Source: CBDFLD01 sp965249005 (lineage in GTDB: Bacteria > Acidobacteriota > UBA6911). From it: a stretch of 64,000 bases of DNA. The stretch covers positions 62,001 through 126,000 of the forward strand of contig CBDFLD010000023.1 of assembly GCA_965249005.1 (NCBI GenBank), given 5' to 3'. Positions 28,014 to 37,762 of the stretch are shown piece after piece (within the stretch, counting starts at the first letter, position 1; the number at the start of each line of letters is the position of its first letter). The position numbers and the translations under genes are program-made. The notes under the pieces were generated by a model. It worked only from the letters and a program-made list of their open reading frames with translations. It was not told where the DNA came from and did no database searches.

Positions 28014-30074
28014 TCAAGGTACGAACGATGGGGGCACTTTGCTCCGAAGTCCGCTCTCCAATTCGAGAGCTGTCGCGAAAGCCTGTCGTGCCTGGCCGAC
28101 CAAGCCTGGAATGCGCGGGTGGGTTGGATTGGTCTGTTGAAAACGCTTGGCCCGCTCGAGGTGGCAGTATCCCATCCACAGATGGGCTTTCGCCATCTTG
28201 GGATCGGAGGTCAGGGCCGACTCGAATTGCCCGGTGGCCTCGTCCAGTAGGCCCTTCTTCAAGTATGCATAGCCCAGCCCTTCGTGGCCCTGCGGATCGC
28301 CCGGCTTTTCGCGCAGCGCCCGCGTGAATTGCTCAATCGCCTGGTCGAGGTTATTCTGCTTGGTCAGGGCAATGCCCAGGTTGATGTTCGCCCCGTGGTG
28401 CGTGGGATTCTCACCCAGTATCTGTTTGAATCCAATGATGGAGGCGTCCACCTCGTTGTTCTGCAGATAACAGTACGCAATCAAATACATGAGAGTTTCA
28501 TCCCAGGGGCGAATCGCCAGACTCTTCTTCAAATTGGACAATGCCTTATCGTAGTCCCCCGCACGAAGATAGGCCTCTCCCAGAAAGGATAGCGCCAGCG
28601 TCAGGTTTGGGTCCTTCTTTAGCATCGTCTCCAGACGGTGAATACGCTCCTTTCCCTCCGTGGTGTTGGCGCCTCGCAGTTCCATGAGAACTGTCTTGTA
28701 GACGTCGACCTTGTCCTTCGGGTCCGCCAAGTCCTCGTCCGCCAGCCCCGCAACCTTCGCACCTGCGCCGCTGCTGACGTAGCCCAGCGCCCGGAGCTTG
28801 GCCATGGTTTGGGGGTCGACTTGCTTCGGTTGCGTCGGCTTCTGGTTTTCCAAACGGTTCCGGAGGTCCTTCAACGATGTTTGGAGTCGGTTGGCCATCG
28901 ACTTGTTCTGATGGACCAGATTCTGAAGCTCCTTCGGATCGGCAGACAAGTCGTAGAGCTCGGCCCTGGGCGCCTGAATATACTTGAACTTCCCTTCACG
29001 CACGGAGCGCAGCGCGCTCCAGCCCAGCTGGGTGCGCGGGTACAGGCTTTCAGCGTAGTGGATTCTCCGCGGTGCCGCCTTCGAGGTAACGATCGAGAGC
29101 AAGCCGATTCCTTGCGCGGCGGGAGGCTTGTTCAGTCGCAACGATTGAAGCACAGTGGGCAAGATATCGATACTCTGAGTCGGATCTGCAATCTTGGTTC
29201 CCGCATAACGTTGACCAGGCCACTTGACAATCAAGGGAACACGCAACACCGATTCGTAAACGAACAACCCGTGCGTTGGCTCGCCGTGTTCACCCAGGGA
29301 CTCTCCATGATCACTCGTCAGGACAACCAAAGAGTCATCGTAAAGCTGCTCTCCCTTTAGCCACTCGAACACCTTTCCGATCATCGCGTCCGTATACGCG
29401 ATTTCGCCTCGATAGGCGGCGGGGCCCTGAAACTTCGTCTTGAAAGGTTCGGGAGGCCGGTAGGGATCGTGGGGGTCGAACAAGTGAATCCAAGCGAAGA
29501 ATGGAAGATTCTTACGCCCTTGCATCCACGTGAGAGCATCCCCAACAACCTTGTCTCCCCTTCTTTCCACGTATCCCAGGTTTACAAACTTGGGCCGATT
29601 CGAATCGTCAATACCAAAGTCGTCTGAATAGTGATCGAATCCCTGGTTGATTCCCGTCTTGGAACCGAGGACGAAACCGCCGACGAAACCGCCCGTCTCG
29701 TAGCCTGCCTCCTTGAGCAGCTCAGCCAGGGTGATCTGATCTTCGGCCAGAGTGTATCCAATGTTGTCGCGGACGCCGTGGAGCGGCGGATAGACCCCGG
29801 TCATGATCGAAGAATGAGAAGGGAGTGTCAGTGGTACATGAACGGAAGCGTGGTCGAACTGGACGCCGTCGCCGGCCAGGCCGTCGATTGCGGGGGTCTC
29901 CGCTTCTTTGTCCCCGTAGCAGCCCAGGTGGTCAGCCCTCAAGGTGTCGATGGTTATCAGTATGACGTTGGGTCGAGTCGCCGGCTGAGTCTCAGCAGCG
30001 TCTAGAGTTGCTCCCACCGACAAGAAGGAGACGGTCAAAATCCACGAAAAGCGATAACGCATGATGGTCGCCAT
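28014..30074 (-). CDS. Sulfatase-like hydrolase fused to TPR repeats
   Basis: 686 residues. An N-terminal signal peptide is followed by an alkaline-phosphatase/sulfatase domain (RPNVILITIDTLRADHLGCYG with metal Asp43; later VVLTSDHGESLGEHGE), then from about residue 500 several tetratricopeptide units (GEAYLRAGDYDKALSNLKKSLAIRP, INLGIALTKQNNLDQAIEQF, GLGYAYLKKGLLDEATGQFESAL). The sulfatase signature CxPxR is here TLPSH (Thr83, His87): no Cys or Ser for formylglycine and no Arg. A phosphodiesterase, transferase or other alkaline-phosphatase-fold role using Thr is therefore as likely as sulfate ester cleavage. It stands alone; a 261-bp mobile repeat begins 43 bases upstream of its ATG. Confidence 0.85.
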   Translation of the reverse strand: MATIMRYRFSWILTVSFLSVGATLDAAETQPATRPNVILITIDTLRADHLGCYGDKEAETPAIDGLAGDGVQFDHASVHVPLTLPSHSSIMTGVYPPLHGVRDNIGYTLAEDQITLAELLKEAGYETGGFVGGFVLGSKTGINQGFDHYSDDFGIDDSNRPKFVNLGYVERRGDKVVGDALTWMQGRKNLPFFAWIHLFDPHDPYRPPEPFKTKFQGPAAYRGEIAYTDAMIGKVFEWLKGEQLYDDSLVVLTSDHGESLGEHGEPTHGLFVYESVLRVPLIVKWPGQRYAGTKIADPTQSIDILPTVLQSLRLNKPPAAQGIGLLSIVTSKAAPRRIHYAESLYPRTQLGWSALRSVREGKFKYIQAPRAELYDLSADPKELQNLVHQNKSMANRLQTSLKDLRNRLENQKPTQPKQVDPQTMAKLRALGYVSSGAGAKVAGLADEDLADPKDKVDVYKTVLMELRGANTTEGKERIHRLETMLKKDPNLTLALSFLGEAYLRAGDYDKALSNLKKSLAIRPWDETLMYLIAYCYLQNNEVDASIIGFKQILGENPTHHGANINLGIALTKQNNLDQAIEQFTRALREKPGDPQGHEGLGYAYLKKGLLDEATGQFESALTSDPKMAKAHLWMGYCHLERAKRFQQTNPTHPRIPGLVGQARQAFATALELESGLRSKVPPSFVP

Positions 30075-30117
30075 TATACACCCAGCGAGATGGAGGTGAG
30101 GGCAGGTTCGTGCCTTA

Positions 30118-30378
30118 GTGCCCCGATCCATAAATACGATGACGTTTGTTGCAAGCGGCGCAAAGCACTCAATCATCGGAGATGCGCAATCTGTTGATTG
30201 ATACCCAGACCACCAAGACTACCTTCTGCCGCCTGCAACCCTTCGGGCGCATGAGGGTTGTGGGCGATCTCTTTGTCGTTCGTCGTCGACGATGTCACCA
30301 CATCGCCTCCTCCTCTCTTCGCGATCTCGCCTCACAAGCCTCACGCGCAAACATCACCGTATTTATGGACCGGAGCAC
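30118..30378. mobile_element. 261-bp terminal-inverted-repeat element, copy 1
   Basis: Bounded by a direct duplication TTA (30115-30117 and 30379-30381). The termini are inverted repeats of about 30 bp (GTGCCCCGATCCATAAATAC at the left; right end reads GTGCTCCGGTCCATAAATAC on the other strand). The right 150 bases match copy 2 at about 87 percent by eye, including an unbroken stretch of about 43 bases around GTCGTCGACGATGTCACC; the left internal 80 bases are quite different. No transposase is encoded. The left end lies 43 bases from the start codon of the sulfatase-like gene, the right end 42 bases from the stop of the alpha-galactosidase. It is a MITE-like element. Confidence 0.92.
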
Positions 30379-30420
30379 TTAGTTCGAATCAGTGGCTCCA
30401 GGCGACCCGAACAGCAGGAC

Positions 30421-32202
30421 CTAATCTGGAAGGAGGTGAATCAGGGTTGAGGAACCGCCCTCGGTCAGCTCGACTTCCAACCCGTCGAGAAGCTGTCTTC
30501 CAGTGACGGTTTTTGACTCTCCGCGATCGCTTACCGTGTATGTTTGTGACGGATGGACTCTTTCCGGAACAACGACGAAGCGGCTCCGCGGGTCGTTCGC
30601 GCGGAAGACGAAAAGCAAGCTCTCTCCGCTGTCCGGAACAAAATACTGGGCGACCTGGAACGTGCGAGGGTCTGTCGCATCGACCGCCGGCGTGAGGTGG
30701 TAGACCTCCGCTTTTCGGATCAGGGGGCGCAGTTGCTTGTATTGCGCGATGAACTCCTTTGCGTACCGGAGCCTCTCGGTATCCCACTCGAGAATGGAAC
30801 CCGAGAGTCCGAACTGGCCCATCATGCTGACCCGGAAAGCGGTCTCCAGGTCCATTGCAGAGGAATGCTCGGGGAAGCAGGTCCAATGGTTGCAGATCTC
30901 GGGGGGAAAGAGATAGGTCATGGCGTGGTTCATGGCCAGGTTCCGATGGTCGGAAACCTCGTCGGAGACCCAATGGGTGTCCGTCATCGCCGCAATCGCG
31001 GCGCCCATGCGAAGCGACCCACTCGAGCAATTCTCGATGATGAGCTCCGGATACTTTTCCCGCATCGTGGCCCATAGCTCCATGAGTCCCCGGTAGTGAG
31101 CCCACAACGGATCCTTCCCGTCGGGACGGGGGTCGCCTCCGTCGTCGAGGTTGCCATTGAAGTCCATCTTGATGTAATCCAGATGGTACCGATCCATCAG
31201 CCGATCGATCTCCGATTTTGCCCAGTCCACAACTTCCTGCTTGCCGAAATTCAAAGGCCCACGATCGTTGACCCACTGGCGTTCCCGGGTGAGAAACCAC
31301 TCCGGATGGTCTTTGGCGATCGGAGAGTGCCGTGATGCGTGCTCGATCTCGATCCACATCCCGAACTTGAGCCCCAGCTTTCGGACCTCCTCGGCAACGG
31401 GCTCCATGCCGTTCGGAAGGCGATCCTGGTTGATATGCCAGTCTCCGAGAGCGCGGCTCCAGTTGGGGTCGGTGCCATACCAGCCGGCGTCCACCATGAA
31501 CAACTCGCATCCGAGGTCCGCGGCCCTTCGAGCCAGCCGGATGAGACGTGCCTCGGTGATGTCCTGGTACTGGTCGTACCAGGTGTTGAACTGCACCCAG
31601 GGCCAGTCCGGGAGGTTGCTGCGCAGCAACCGGGAGCGAATGAATCGGGTGATCGGCAGGGCTCCCTGGTCCCAGTCTCCCTTGAACCGGCTGACGATCG
31701 CACCCGGGATCGGCATGCCGGCAACCCTGCGTATCACTTCCAGACCCGCAGGGATCGTATTGATTTCCACTTTGGTTTGGTCGCCATCGGTGGGCGATAC
31801 CCGGATACTCCAGTTCCCGGGGTAGGCGATCGAAATCCCCAGACCCTCTCGAGTTTTGCTGTGTCTCAGAAGCAACCAGGGCTTATAGGGCACGCCGTTT
31901 CTCCCGGCGGTGCACTCGAGAACCAGGCCTTGTGCAGGAACGTTCTTTTCCTGCATGATGTACTCCTGCCCCCAGGGCCGAAGCATTGGCGTTTCCCCAT
32001 GCCGGACGACTTGAGTTCCTCCCATCGTCATGGACTCGTATTGACCGGGATTTCCAGGCAGCACGACCTCGTGAGGCAAGCTGACCGGCTGGGCCTTCTG
32101 GGCGTCCGGCAATGCCTGCTGATGGGTAACTGGCGAGCAGCCAATCCACAGCAGGCTGATTAGTGGGTATAAGTTAAAGCGAAATTTTCGAGTGCCTTTC
32201 AT
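30421..32202 (-). CDS. GH36/GH27-type alpha-galactosidase lipoprotein
   Basis: 593 residues with a lipoprotein signal (lipobox WIGC, Cys22), so it is anchored outside the inner membrane. The melibiase domain is clear: FNTWYDQYQDITEARL, LFMVDAGWYGTDPNW, GMWIEIEHASRHSP, the nucleophile Asp in HLDYIKMDFNG, IENCSSGSLRMG and the acid/base Asp in WVSDEVSDHRN. A C-terminal beta-sandwich ends the protein. It should hydrolyse alpha-galactosides such as melibiose or galactomannan side chains. Its ATG overlaps the TGA of the upstream GH36-like gene (ATGA), so the pair is translationally coupled. Mobile repeat copy 1 follows its stop codon. Confidence 0.92.
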   Translation of the reverse strand: MKGTRKFRFNLYPLISLLWIGCSPVTHQQALPDAQKAQPVSLPHEVVLPGNPGQYESMTMGGTQVVRHGETPMLRPWGQEYIMQEKNVPAQGLVLECTAGRNGVPYKPWLLLRHSKTREGLGISIAYPGNWSIRVSPTDGDQTKVEINTIPAGLEVIRRVAGMPIPGAIVSRFKGDWDQGALPITRFIRSRLLRSNLPDWPWVQFNTWYDQYQDITEARLIRLARRAADLGCELFMVDAGWYGTDPNWSRALGDWHINQDRLPNGMEPVAEEVRKLGLKFGMWIEIEHASRHSPIAKDHPEWFLTRERQWVNDRGPLNFGKQEVVDWAKSEIDRLMDRYHLDYIKMDFNGNLDDGGDPRPDGKDPLWAHYRGLMELWATMREKYPELIIENCSSGSLRMGAAIAAMTDTHWVSDEVSDHRNLAMNHAMTYLFPPEICNHWTCFPEHSSAMDLETAFRVSMMGQFGLSGSILEWDTERLRYAKEFIAQYKQLRPLIRKAEVYHLTPAVDATDPRTFQVAQYFVPDSGESLLFVFRANDPRSRFVVVPERVHPSQTYTVSDRGESKTVTGRQLLDGLEVELTEGGSSTLIHLLPD

Positions 32203-35200
32203 GGATGCTGCTCCCTCACTCCCAGGTCAATGGCCGCGCCGACGACCCGCGGCCTTCCATCGATGTCGAAAAGAAGCTCCACCCCCGCCAGCGATGAAAT
32301 CCCCGCATCCAGCGCCGGGGATCTTGATGCATCGGTCGGCAACCTGTACCCGGGCTCGAGTCCCGGGTCCGCCGAGATACACCGGGAGTCACCTTGACAC
32401 AGGGTAGCGAACAGGGTTCCGACACCACGCACATCACGCTTGTTGTTCCAAACAATGTTGTTGATGCTCGTGGACGACAACGCTTCGGGGTCACCGATTG
32501 AACGGATGCCATATCCCGCATTGTCGACGATCGTGCAATTCAGAACCAGAAGCCAGGTAGGCGTGCTGAGTATCCCCTCCCGATTGCGGGCGATGAGGTT
32601 GTTGATCACGCGAACCTGCCCGGCCGAATTGTCCTGAATCTCAATCGCCGCTCGATTCGAGGAGTCGACGATTCGGTTTCGAGAGAGCTCCACCCGCACC
32701 GCAGTCCGCGAAGATCCCTCGATGAGGATTCCGCCGACAATGGTAAATCCTTGGACTACGATCCGCTCCGGCATTGACGATCCCCATGCAAGTCGCAGCG
32801 CAGGACCGTCATTGAAACGAACGATTGTCTCTCCGCCCTGCCGTGTCCATGTGGCCGAATCAAACCCGCCGAAGAGCCCCAGGAAGGAGTCGTCGGGAAG
32901 CTGCGTTACGCTGACGGGTCCATTCAGGGTCCCCGAGGCTACCAGCACCAGCGTCTTGGTGACGGGTTCGATGCTCTCGAGCGCGTCCTGCAAATTGGGA
33001 TGCGGTTTGTGGCGCGTTCCACAATCATTGGAGCAGCGTGATTCCGGATTCACGTAAAGAACCCGGATCCCCGTTTCGTTTCGAAGGGGGTCGGTTTCAA
33101 AGGAGCCAATTTCCAACGCGTCGCTCCAGCCGTCGGCATCCGTGTCGGTGGACAAGGGGTTGGTCATGTGCCGATACTCGGCCAGGTTGTTCAGCCCGTC
33201 GCCGTCAGGATCCAGCAGGGGTTTTTGTCTCCCATGAGCCTCCTCCCACCAGTTCGGCAGGGAATCGAGATCGGAATCAGGGTGCCCGGGAGTGCCGATC
33301 AAGTGCGGGCATTGCTGACAGTTCCAGACCCCCGGTTTGCAATCCGTCTGACGGGGAACGCAATCAGGGCAGACTCTCGCCTGGCGATCCACCGGCACGT
33401 GGACCGTACCCAGGTTGCCGTCAAATCCCAGGTCGTACGTATCCGGATCAAAGTCACTTCCATCGCGAAACACGACGTAGTGCCCGCTTGCGTCTGCTCC
33501 CTCGAGAAAGGGAGCGTGGTGGATTTTGAGACCGGCTTTGCCGCGGACTCTGAATTCGAGCCCGCCGCCCGGACGGGCTGCAGGCAAGTCGGTTCGCTGG
33601 ACATAGGCAATTTCAGAGGAAAGCGCAAAGGGAAGCGCGAAAGGCAATCCCTGGGTCATGAGTTGGTTGCCCGTGAGAGAAAGGACCTGCTTGTGGTCTT
33701 CAAAAGACACTCGATAAGTCTTTTCCGGCTCTAGCCCCCGGAGCACAAAACGGCGTTTTGGATTCTCTCCCTCGTTTCTGAAGGCAAAGACCACGGAGCT
33801 GTCCGCTCCGATTTCTTGAAACTGAAGCGCTTCCCAGTCGGAGTCGAAAGCCAACTCGTACACCTCTCCGGTCAGAGCCCGACGATGGGTGCGGTAGATC
33901 TGTATATGCCGCTTCACGATCGCACGAAACCGCGGCCTCCACGCGGAAAGCTCGCTGCTGAGAATGATGTGTCCCAGCATGTTGCTGCGTATCACATAGG
34001 CCATGTATCCCAGATGGTGCTCCTCGCTCATACCCTTCAGACGAGCCGGTTCCAGCATCATGTAGTGCGCGGTGTACTGGGGAGTGAGGTGAAACCGAGC
34101 TTTCTGCTGCTCCGCCCTGCCCCGGCGCGGAGACAGGTCCCAGTCGTCCGAAGAGGCGGACACGTGACCGAGCATGGGACCATCCTCCAGGGCCACCGTG
34201 GGATGGTCTCGTTGCAGATCCCTCAGAAGGTTAGCGTACCCTTGGTGGGCGGGTATCACGTACTCTTTGGAACCAACCCGGCGTGTCGTCTCGTGTTCCG
34301 TGTTGGTGCAGCGGCGGGCGGTTCCGCAATCGAACTTCAAGAAATCGACCTCATACTCCGTTACCAGGTCGCTGATCTTCCCCTTGACCCAATCGTAGGC
34401 TGGTTTGTGCGCGGCACACAGGCCGGTGCCGTCTTCATTGAGCCAGGATGGCTCCCAGCCAGTGTTGTGGGCGGCGTCTATGTTGAAGGGACAGAGCCAC
34501 AAGCCGAACCTCATACCTTTAGCACGTACATACTGGGAAAACTCTTTGAACGTAATCTCTGAAGCCGGGAAGCGGGAGGTATGATCGGGCGTGTAATCGG
34601 CGGAAAACACAAGGTAGTCCGCGAATTCGGTCACGATCTCGCACTTGGCAATGGCTCCCTCCCACCAGCCTGCGTCCAGAATGAAGACTTCCGCTCCGAG
34701 CTCGGCCGCGATGTCGACATCCCTTTTCAGCGCTCGGGCACTGAATCCCAGGTCATAAGCGAAATAGGCGTTGTTTTCGACCCAAGGGAAACCGCTTTCC
34801 GAGCCAGCAGGAGGTGGCGGACTGAGGTAACGCCGGGCCAGATCATGGTAGGCACGAGAAGCCGAATCAAGGCCTCCGCCGGCAAAGCCGAAGACGTGGG
34901 TCAAGCCTCGGGCGTATTGGTTGGGGGCGACCCACAGAACCTCTCTTTTGTCCTGTTGAGCCTCGGAGAGGTCCAAGAACTCGGCCGTGATTGCCGCGCC
35001 ATCGCGGCTACGCTCGAATGCGACAGGTCCGGGCAGTCCGAACCCCATGGGTCTTCGATGGCCAAAGTACACCCCGGCTATGAGCGACTCCTCGGAATTT
35101 CTCTTCAAGAAAATAGTCTGGATGTAGGTTGATGCATGCAGCGGCAGTTTTCGGTGCCGACCCGGCGGCAAATCGAGCCAGTCTACCTGCAACGGCTGAC

Positions 35201-35822
35201 CATAGTGGTCACTCTCCAGGTCGGGTCTCTCCGAGATGGACTGGGAGGACGCTACCTTCCAGTTCTCCCCCACTGCGCCAATGGGAAGGACTGTCCGACC
35301 GACTCTCAGAACTTCGATCCGAGGGGCATCAGGGGCGTTGAGATTTCGGACCTCCGCCCACGTTTCCACAAAACTGCCCGGATAACTCCGGTAGTAGAGG
35401 TGAAGCTCCAGCATGGGTTGCGGGCCGTTCCGGGTGAAGACAAGCTCCAGCCAAACCGATTTCTCGTCCGACCCGATGTGAGACGTCCGCAGCGGGAAAG
35501 TCCCGGACTCGTTGGGGACTTCAATCCGGTATTCAGTTTGCAGAAAGCGAAGGTCCACCACCTGAGCGATCGAAGCTCGTTCGTGAGGAGGTGTCCAGTC
35601 GGTTCCCGTGCGTGGGTTGAACAGCCGGGTCAAAAGTAGTCTGTTGGACTCGTAGCTGATACGTAATTCGATTTCCGAGTTGCCGAGCTCCCAGACGCCT
35701 TTGACCGCGTTTCCCGGCACCACTTCTCTGACGTAGGCGTCGGCTATCGAAGCAGCGGTTGAGTCGGCCAGAAGAGGTGTGGCAACGACAACCCAGAGCA
35801 AGATCAGTGGTTTCATTCCCAT
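32199..35822 (-). CDS. Large exported GH36-like protein with calcium-binding and beta-helix domains
   Basis: 1207 residues with a signal peptide (MGMKPLILLWVVVATPLLA). Residues about 20-330 are an N-terminal beta-supersandwich; about 330-740 a GH36/GH31-like barrel (EVFILDAGWWEG, MRFGLWLCPFNIDAAH, nucleophile candidate Asp in VDFLKFDCGTARR, and SSDDWDLSP for the acid/base). About 845-910 holds thrombospondin-3-like Ca-binding repeats (DSDLDSLPNWWEE, DPDGDGLNNLAEY, DTDADGWSDALE). Residues 910-1207 look like a right-handed beta-helix with Asn ladders (RVINNLIARNREG, INNIVWNNK). The start at 35822 is set by the signal peptide; the open frame runs further upstream only as overlap with the next gene. 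The substrate is likely a galactose-containing or related polymer. Confidence 0.85.
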   Translation of the reverse strand: MGMKPLILLWVVVATPLLADSTAASIADAYVREVVPGNAVKGVWELGNSEIELRISYESNRLLLTRLFNPRTGTDWTPPHERASIAQVVDLRFLQTEYRIEVPNESGTFPLRTSHIGSDEKSVWLELVFTRNGPQPMLELHLYYRSYPGSFVETWAEVRNLNAPDAPRIEVLRVGRTVLPIGAVGENWKVASSQSISERPDLESDHYGQPLQVDWLDLPPGRHRKLPLHASTYIQTIFLKRNSEESLIAGVYFGHRRPMGFGLPGPVAFERSRDGAAITAEFLDLSEAQQDKREVLWVAPNQYARGLTHVFGFAGGGLDSASRAYHDLARRYLSPPPPAGSESGFPWVENNAYFAYDLGFSARALKRDVDIAAELGAEVFILDAGWWEGAIAKCEIVTEFADYLVFSADYTPDHTSRFPASEITFKEFSQYVRAKGMRFGLWLCPFNIDAAHNTGWEPSWLNEDGTGLCAAHKPAYDWVKGKISDLVTEYEVDFLKFDCGTARRCTNTEHETTRRVGSKEYVIPAHQGYANLLRDLQRDHPTVALEDGPMLGHVSASSDDWDLSPRRGRAEQQKARFHLTPQYTAHYMMLEPARLKGMSEEHHLGYMAYVIRSNMLGHIILSSELSAWRPRFRAIVKRHIQIYRTHRRALTGEVYELAFDSDWEALQFQEIGADSSVVFAFRNEGENPKRRFVLRGLEPEKTYRVSFEDHKQVLSLTGNQLMTQGLPFALPFALSSEIAYVQRTDLPAARPGGGLEFRVRGKAGLKIHHAPFLEGADASGHYVVFRDGSDFDPDTYDLGFDGNLGTVHVPVDRQARVCPDCVPRQTDCKPGVWNCQQCPHLIGTPGHPDSDLDSLPNWWEEAHGRQKPLLDPDGDGLNNLAEYRHMTNPLSTDTDADGWSDALEIGSFETDPLRNETGIRVLYVNPESRCSNDCGTRHKPHPNLQDALESIEPVTKTLVLVASGTLNGPVSVTQLPDDSFLGLFGGFDSATWTRQGGETIVRFNDGPALRLAWGSSMPERIVVQGFTIVGGILIEGSSRTAVRVELSRNRIVDSSNRAAIEIQDNSAGQVRVINNLIARNREGILSTPTWLLVLNCTIVDNAGYGIRSIGDPEALSSTSINNIVWNNKRDVRGVGTLFATLCQGDSRCISADPGLEPGYRLPTDASRSPALDAGISSLAGVELLFDIDGRPRVVGAAIDLGVREQHP

Positions 35823-35875
35823 TGGAGTACCGCCCCAGCGCGCCAGGAGCAACGGAAGTGCATCTCCGACCCGGT

Positions 35876-37576
35876 TCATCCCAGCCGAATACTCTTTTCG
35901 AACGAGTCCGCTATGCCTTTCAGCCGTAGGGGGTTGATTGGAAAGGAATCGCTGCCATGCTTTTTTTGTATCCCGTCCGCCGCGCTCCGCAGGTCTCGCA
36001 AATGACCGAGGATCTCTGGCTTCAATCCCACCGGTTTGCCCGTCGTGGCCCACATTCGGTATAGGAGAAAGAGGTTGGCGTAGGCACGACAAACCCGTGC
36101 TACGTCGAGTTCGAGCGTGAAATAGTCTACCAGCTCCTGATGATCGGAAGCTTTGATTGAGGAACTCCCTTCTCGGATCCTCGACAGAGCCCGCCGGGCA
36201 AGGCGGACGGCCTCGTCCTTCTCGTTGATGAACTCCCGGATTGCCTCTCGGGAAGGGTGATAGATCTTCTTCCAGGTTGCCTGGTGTTCCGCCTCGTCGG
36301 ACCAGTTGGCCAGGCTGGTGCCCCAAAAGTCTCCCCACAGGTAGTCTTCGAGCTCGGTTTTGTCTGCAACATCGCTCTTGGTTCCGGTATCCACCCAGAA
36401 TCCCTTGAGGTGGTAGGCCTTGTATACCACCTGGAAACTCTGGAGCAGCGGCTCCACGAGAAAGGGCAGTGCCTCCTTTCCGTATCTGTTTTCGATCCAG
36501 TGTTCGACGATTTGGCGTCCCGATGGTTGCTGCCCACCGGATCGGCCAAGACCCTTCGCTAGCTCGCACCCGGCAAAGATATTGACCTGATTGATCGTGT
36601 CGATGGCCCCGCGTCCGTACCAAGAGGTATAGCCTGCCGTTCCGACGATATTCGCATCCAGCTTCATTGCACGATTCCACTGGCGTGCCATATAGTCGGC
36701 CTGGCAGAACGGAATGCTACCTTGGCCCCAGTTTTCACCGCTGTAGTCGAAACACAGGATCTCCGGATGCGCGCCGACCTCACCAATTGCTGGATTCGGT
36801 ACCATCAGTACACCCCAGTCGCTCGGACAGGAGTATTGGAGAATCGACAGGGCCGGATCCGGTTCGATTTTTCGCAACGCCTGGATCAAGACGTTCAGTT
36901 TCTTCGGGGAATGGATGAAGGTAGCCACCATGAGACGGCGATCGAACTCCCGCGCCACCTCGAGCTCCGCCTCGATGAACTGCTGTGTCTTCTCGACGTC
37001 CGTCCAGCGAGTACTCGTGAAGTCGGTGATGTCGCGACCGGCACTTTCGGTCAGGTACAGAACGAATCCGGCCAGATCGGGAAGCGCCCGATAGATTTCG
37101 CGCATGCGCTCCCGAATCCAGCGCCAGAAAGCCGGATGATCAATGTCGAGCGCCTCCGGCATCCCTGAAAAAACCCCTCTCTCAAAGCTGATCTCCGGGC
37201 TCATGATGTACACATCGATTCCGCGACTTCTGCCCTTTTCGGTGATTCGCCGGTAGAATTCTTGGAACTTCGAAACGTGCTCACGTTGTTTTCCCGTACG
37301 CCTCTTATCCGGAACGAAGTCATAAGTGCACAGGGCATCGAGGTTGAATTGCCACCCCACGTCCAGATCTTGGCTGTGTTCAATGATAAGGGTGTTCACC
37401 CCATAGTCGGCGGCTCGGTCGATGGTCGACAGGGCTGCGTTGGACATGGAGTACCAGCAGCAGAGTGGACGCGCCTCGGTGCGGTCCGCATCGGTAACGG
37501 AGGAGGAGCCCCATGTACTGAGCAATGGAGTGGCAAGCGCGCTTTTACCGAAGGTCCGGCGAGAAATCTTACTCAT
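35876..37576 (-). CDS. Tat-exported TIM-barrel protein, glycoside hydrolase-like
   Basis: 566 residues. A twin-arginine signal (SRRTFGKSA) marks export of a folded protein. The body has the pattern of a TIM barrel resembling alpha-glucuronidase-type glycosidases (GH67/GH115 neighbourhood): GVNTLIIEHSQD, GIDVYIMSPEISFERGVF, PDLAGFVLYLTESAGRDITDF, LMVATFIHSPKKL, ILCFDYSGENWGQG and GTAGYTSWYGRG. The Glu in YLTES and Asp in FDYSGENWG are candidate catalytic residues. I do not recognise the exact family. It is the first gene of a three-gene minus-strand operon with the two GH36-type genes (53 bases before the next), and shares a 186-bp intergenic region with the divergently read transporter pair. 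Confidence 0.65.
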   Translation of the reverse strand: MSKISRRTFGKSALATPLLSTWGSSSVTDADRTEARPLCCWYSMSNAALSTIDRAADYGVNTLIIEHSQDLDVGWQFNLDALCTYDFVPDKRRTGKQREHVSKFQEFYRRITEKGRSRGIDVYIMSPEISFERGVFSGMPEALDIDHPAFWRWIRERMREIYRALPDLAGFVLYLTESAGRDITDFTSTRWTDVEKTQQFIEAELEVAREFDRRLMVATFIHSPKKLNVLIQALRKIEPDPALSILQYSCPSDWGVLMVPNPAIGEVGAHPEILCFDYSGENWGQGSIPFCQADYMARQWNRAMKLDANIVGTAGYTSWYGRGAIDTINQVNIFAGCELAKGLGRSGGQQPSGRQIVEHWIENRYGKEALPFLVEPLLQSFQVVYKAYHLKGFWVDTGTKSDVADKTELEDYLWGDFWGTSLANWSDEAEHQATWKKIYHPSREAIREFINEKDEAVRLARRALSRIREGSSSIKASDHQELVDYFTLELDVARVCRAYANLFLLYRMWATTGKPVGLKPEILGHLRDLRSAADGIQKKHGSDSFPINPLRLKGIADSFEKSIRLG

Positions 37577-37762
37577 TCTGATCCCCCAGACTTGTTAGGC
37601 CATAAGTTGAACAGGCGACTGGCCCCACTATAGGCTTCCACTCCAGCGGGATACAGCCATTTCTTACTTGGTTCTGCCGCTGCTGCGACTTAAACTACGG
37701 CTTCAAGCTCAAGCCATCTGCCTGGACCGCAGGGGGCATTTTTTCGCCTGGAGCAGCTGAAC

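Noticed and set aside
32199..36680. A 1493-residue open frame on the minus strand extending far upstream of the GH36-like signal peptide.
   Set aside because: The first 286 residues lie antisense-free but out of frame over the well-supported Tat-exported TIM-barrel gene and have no domain character; the signal peptide at 35822 gives the natural start.
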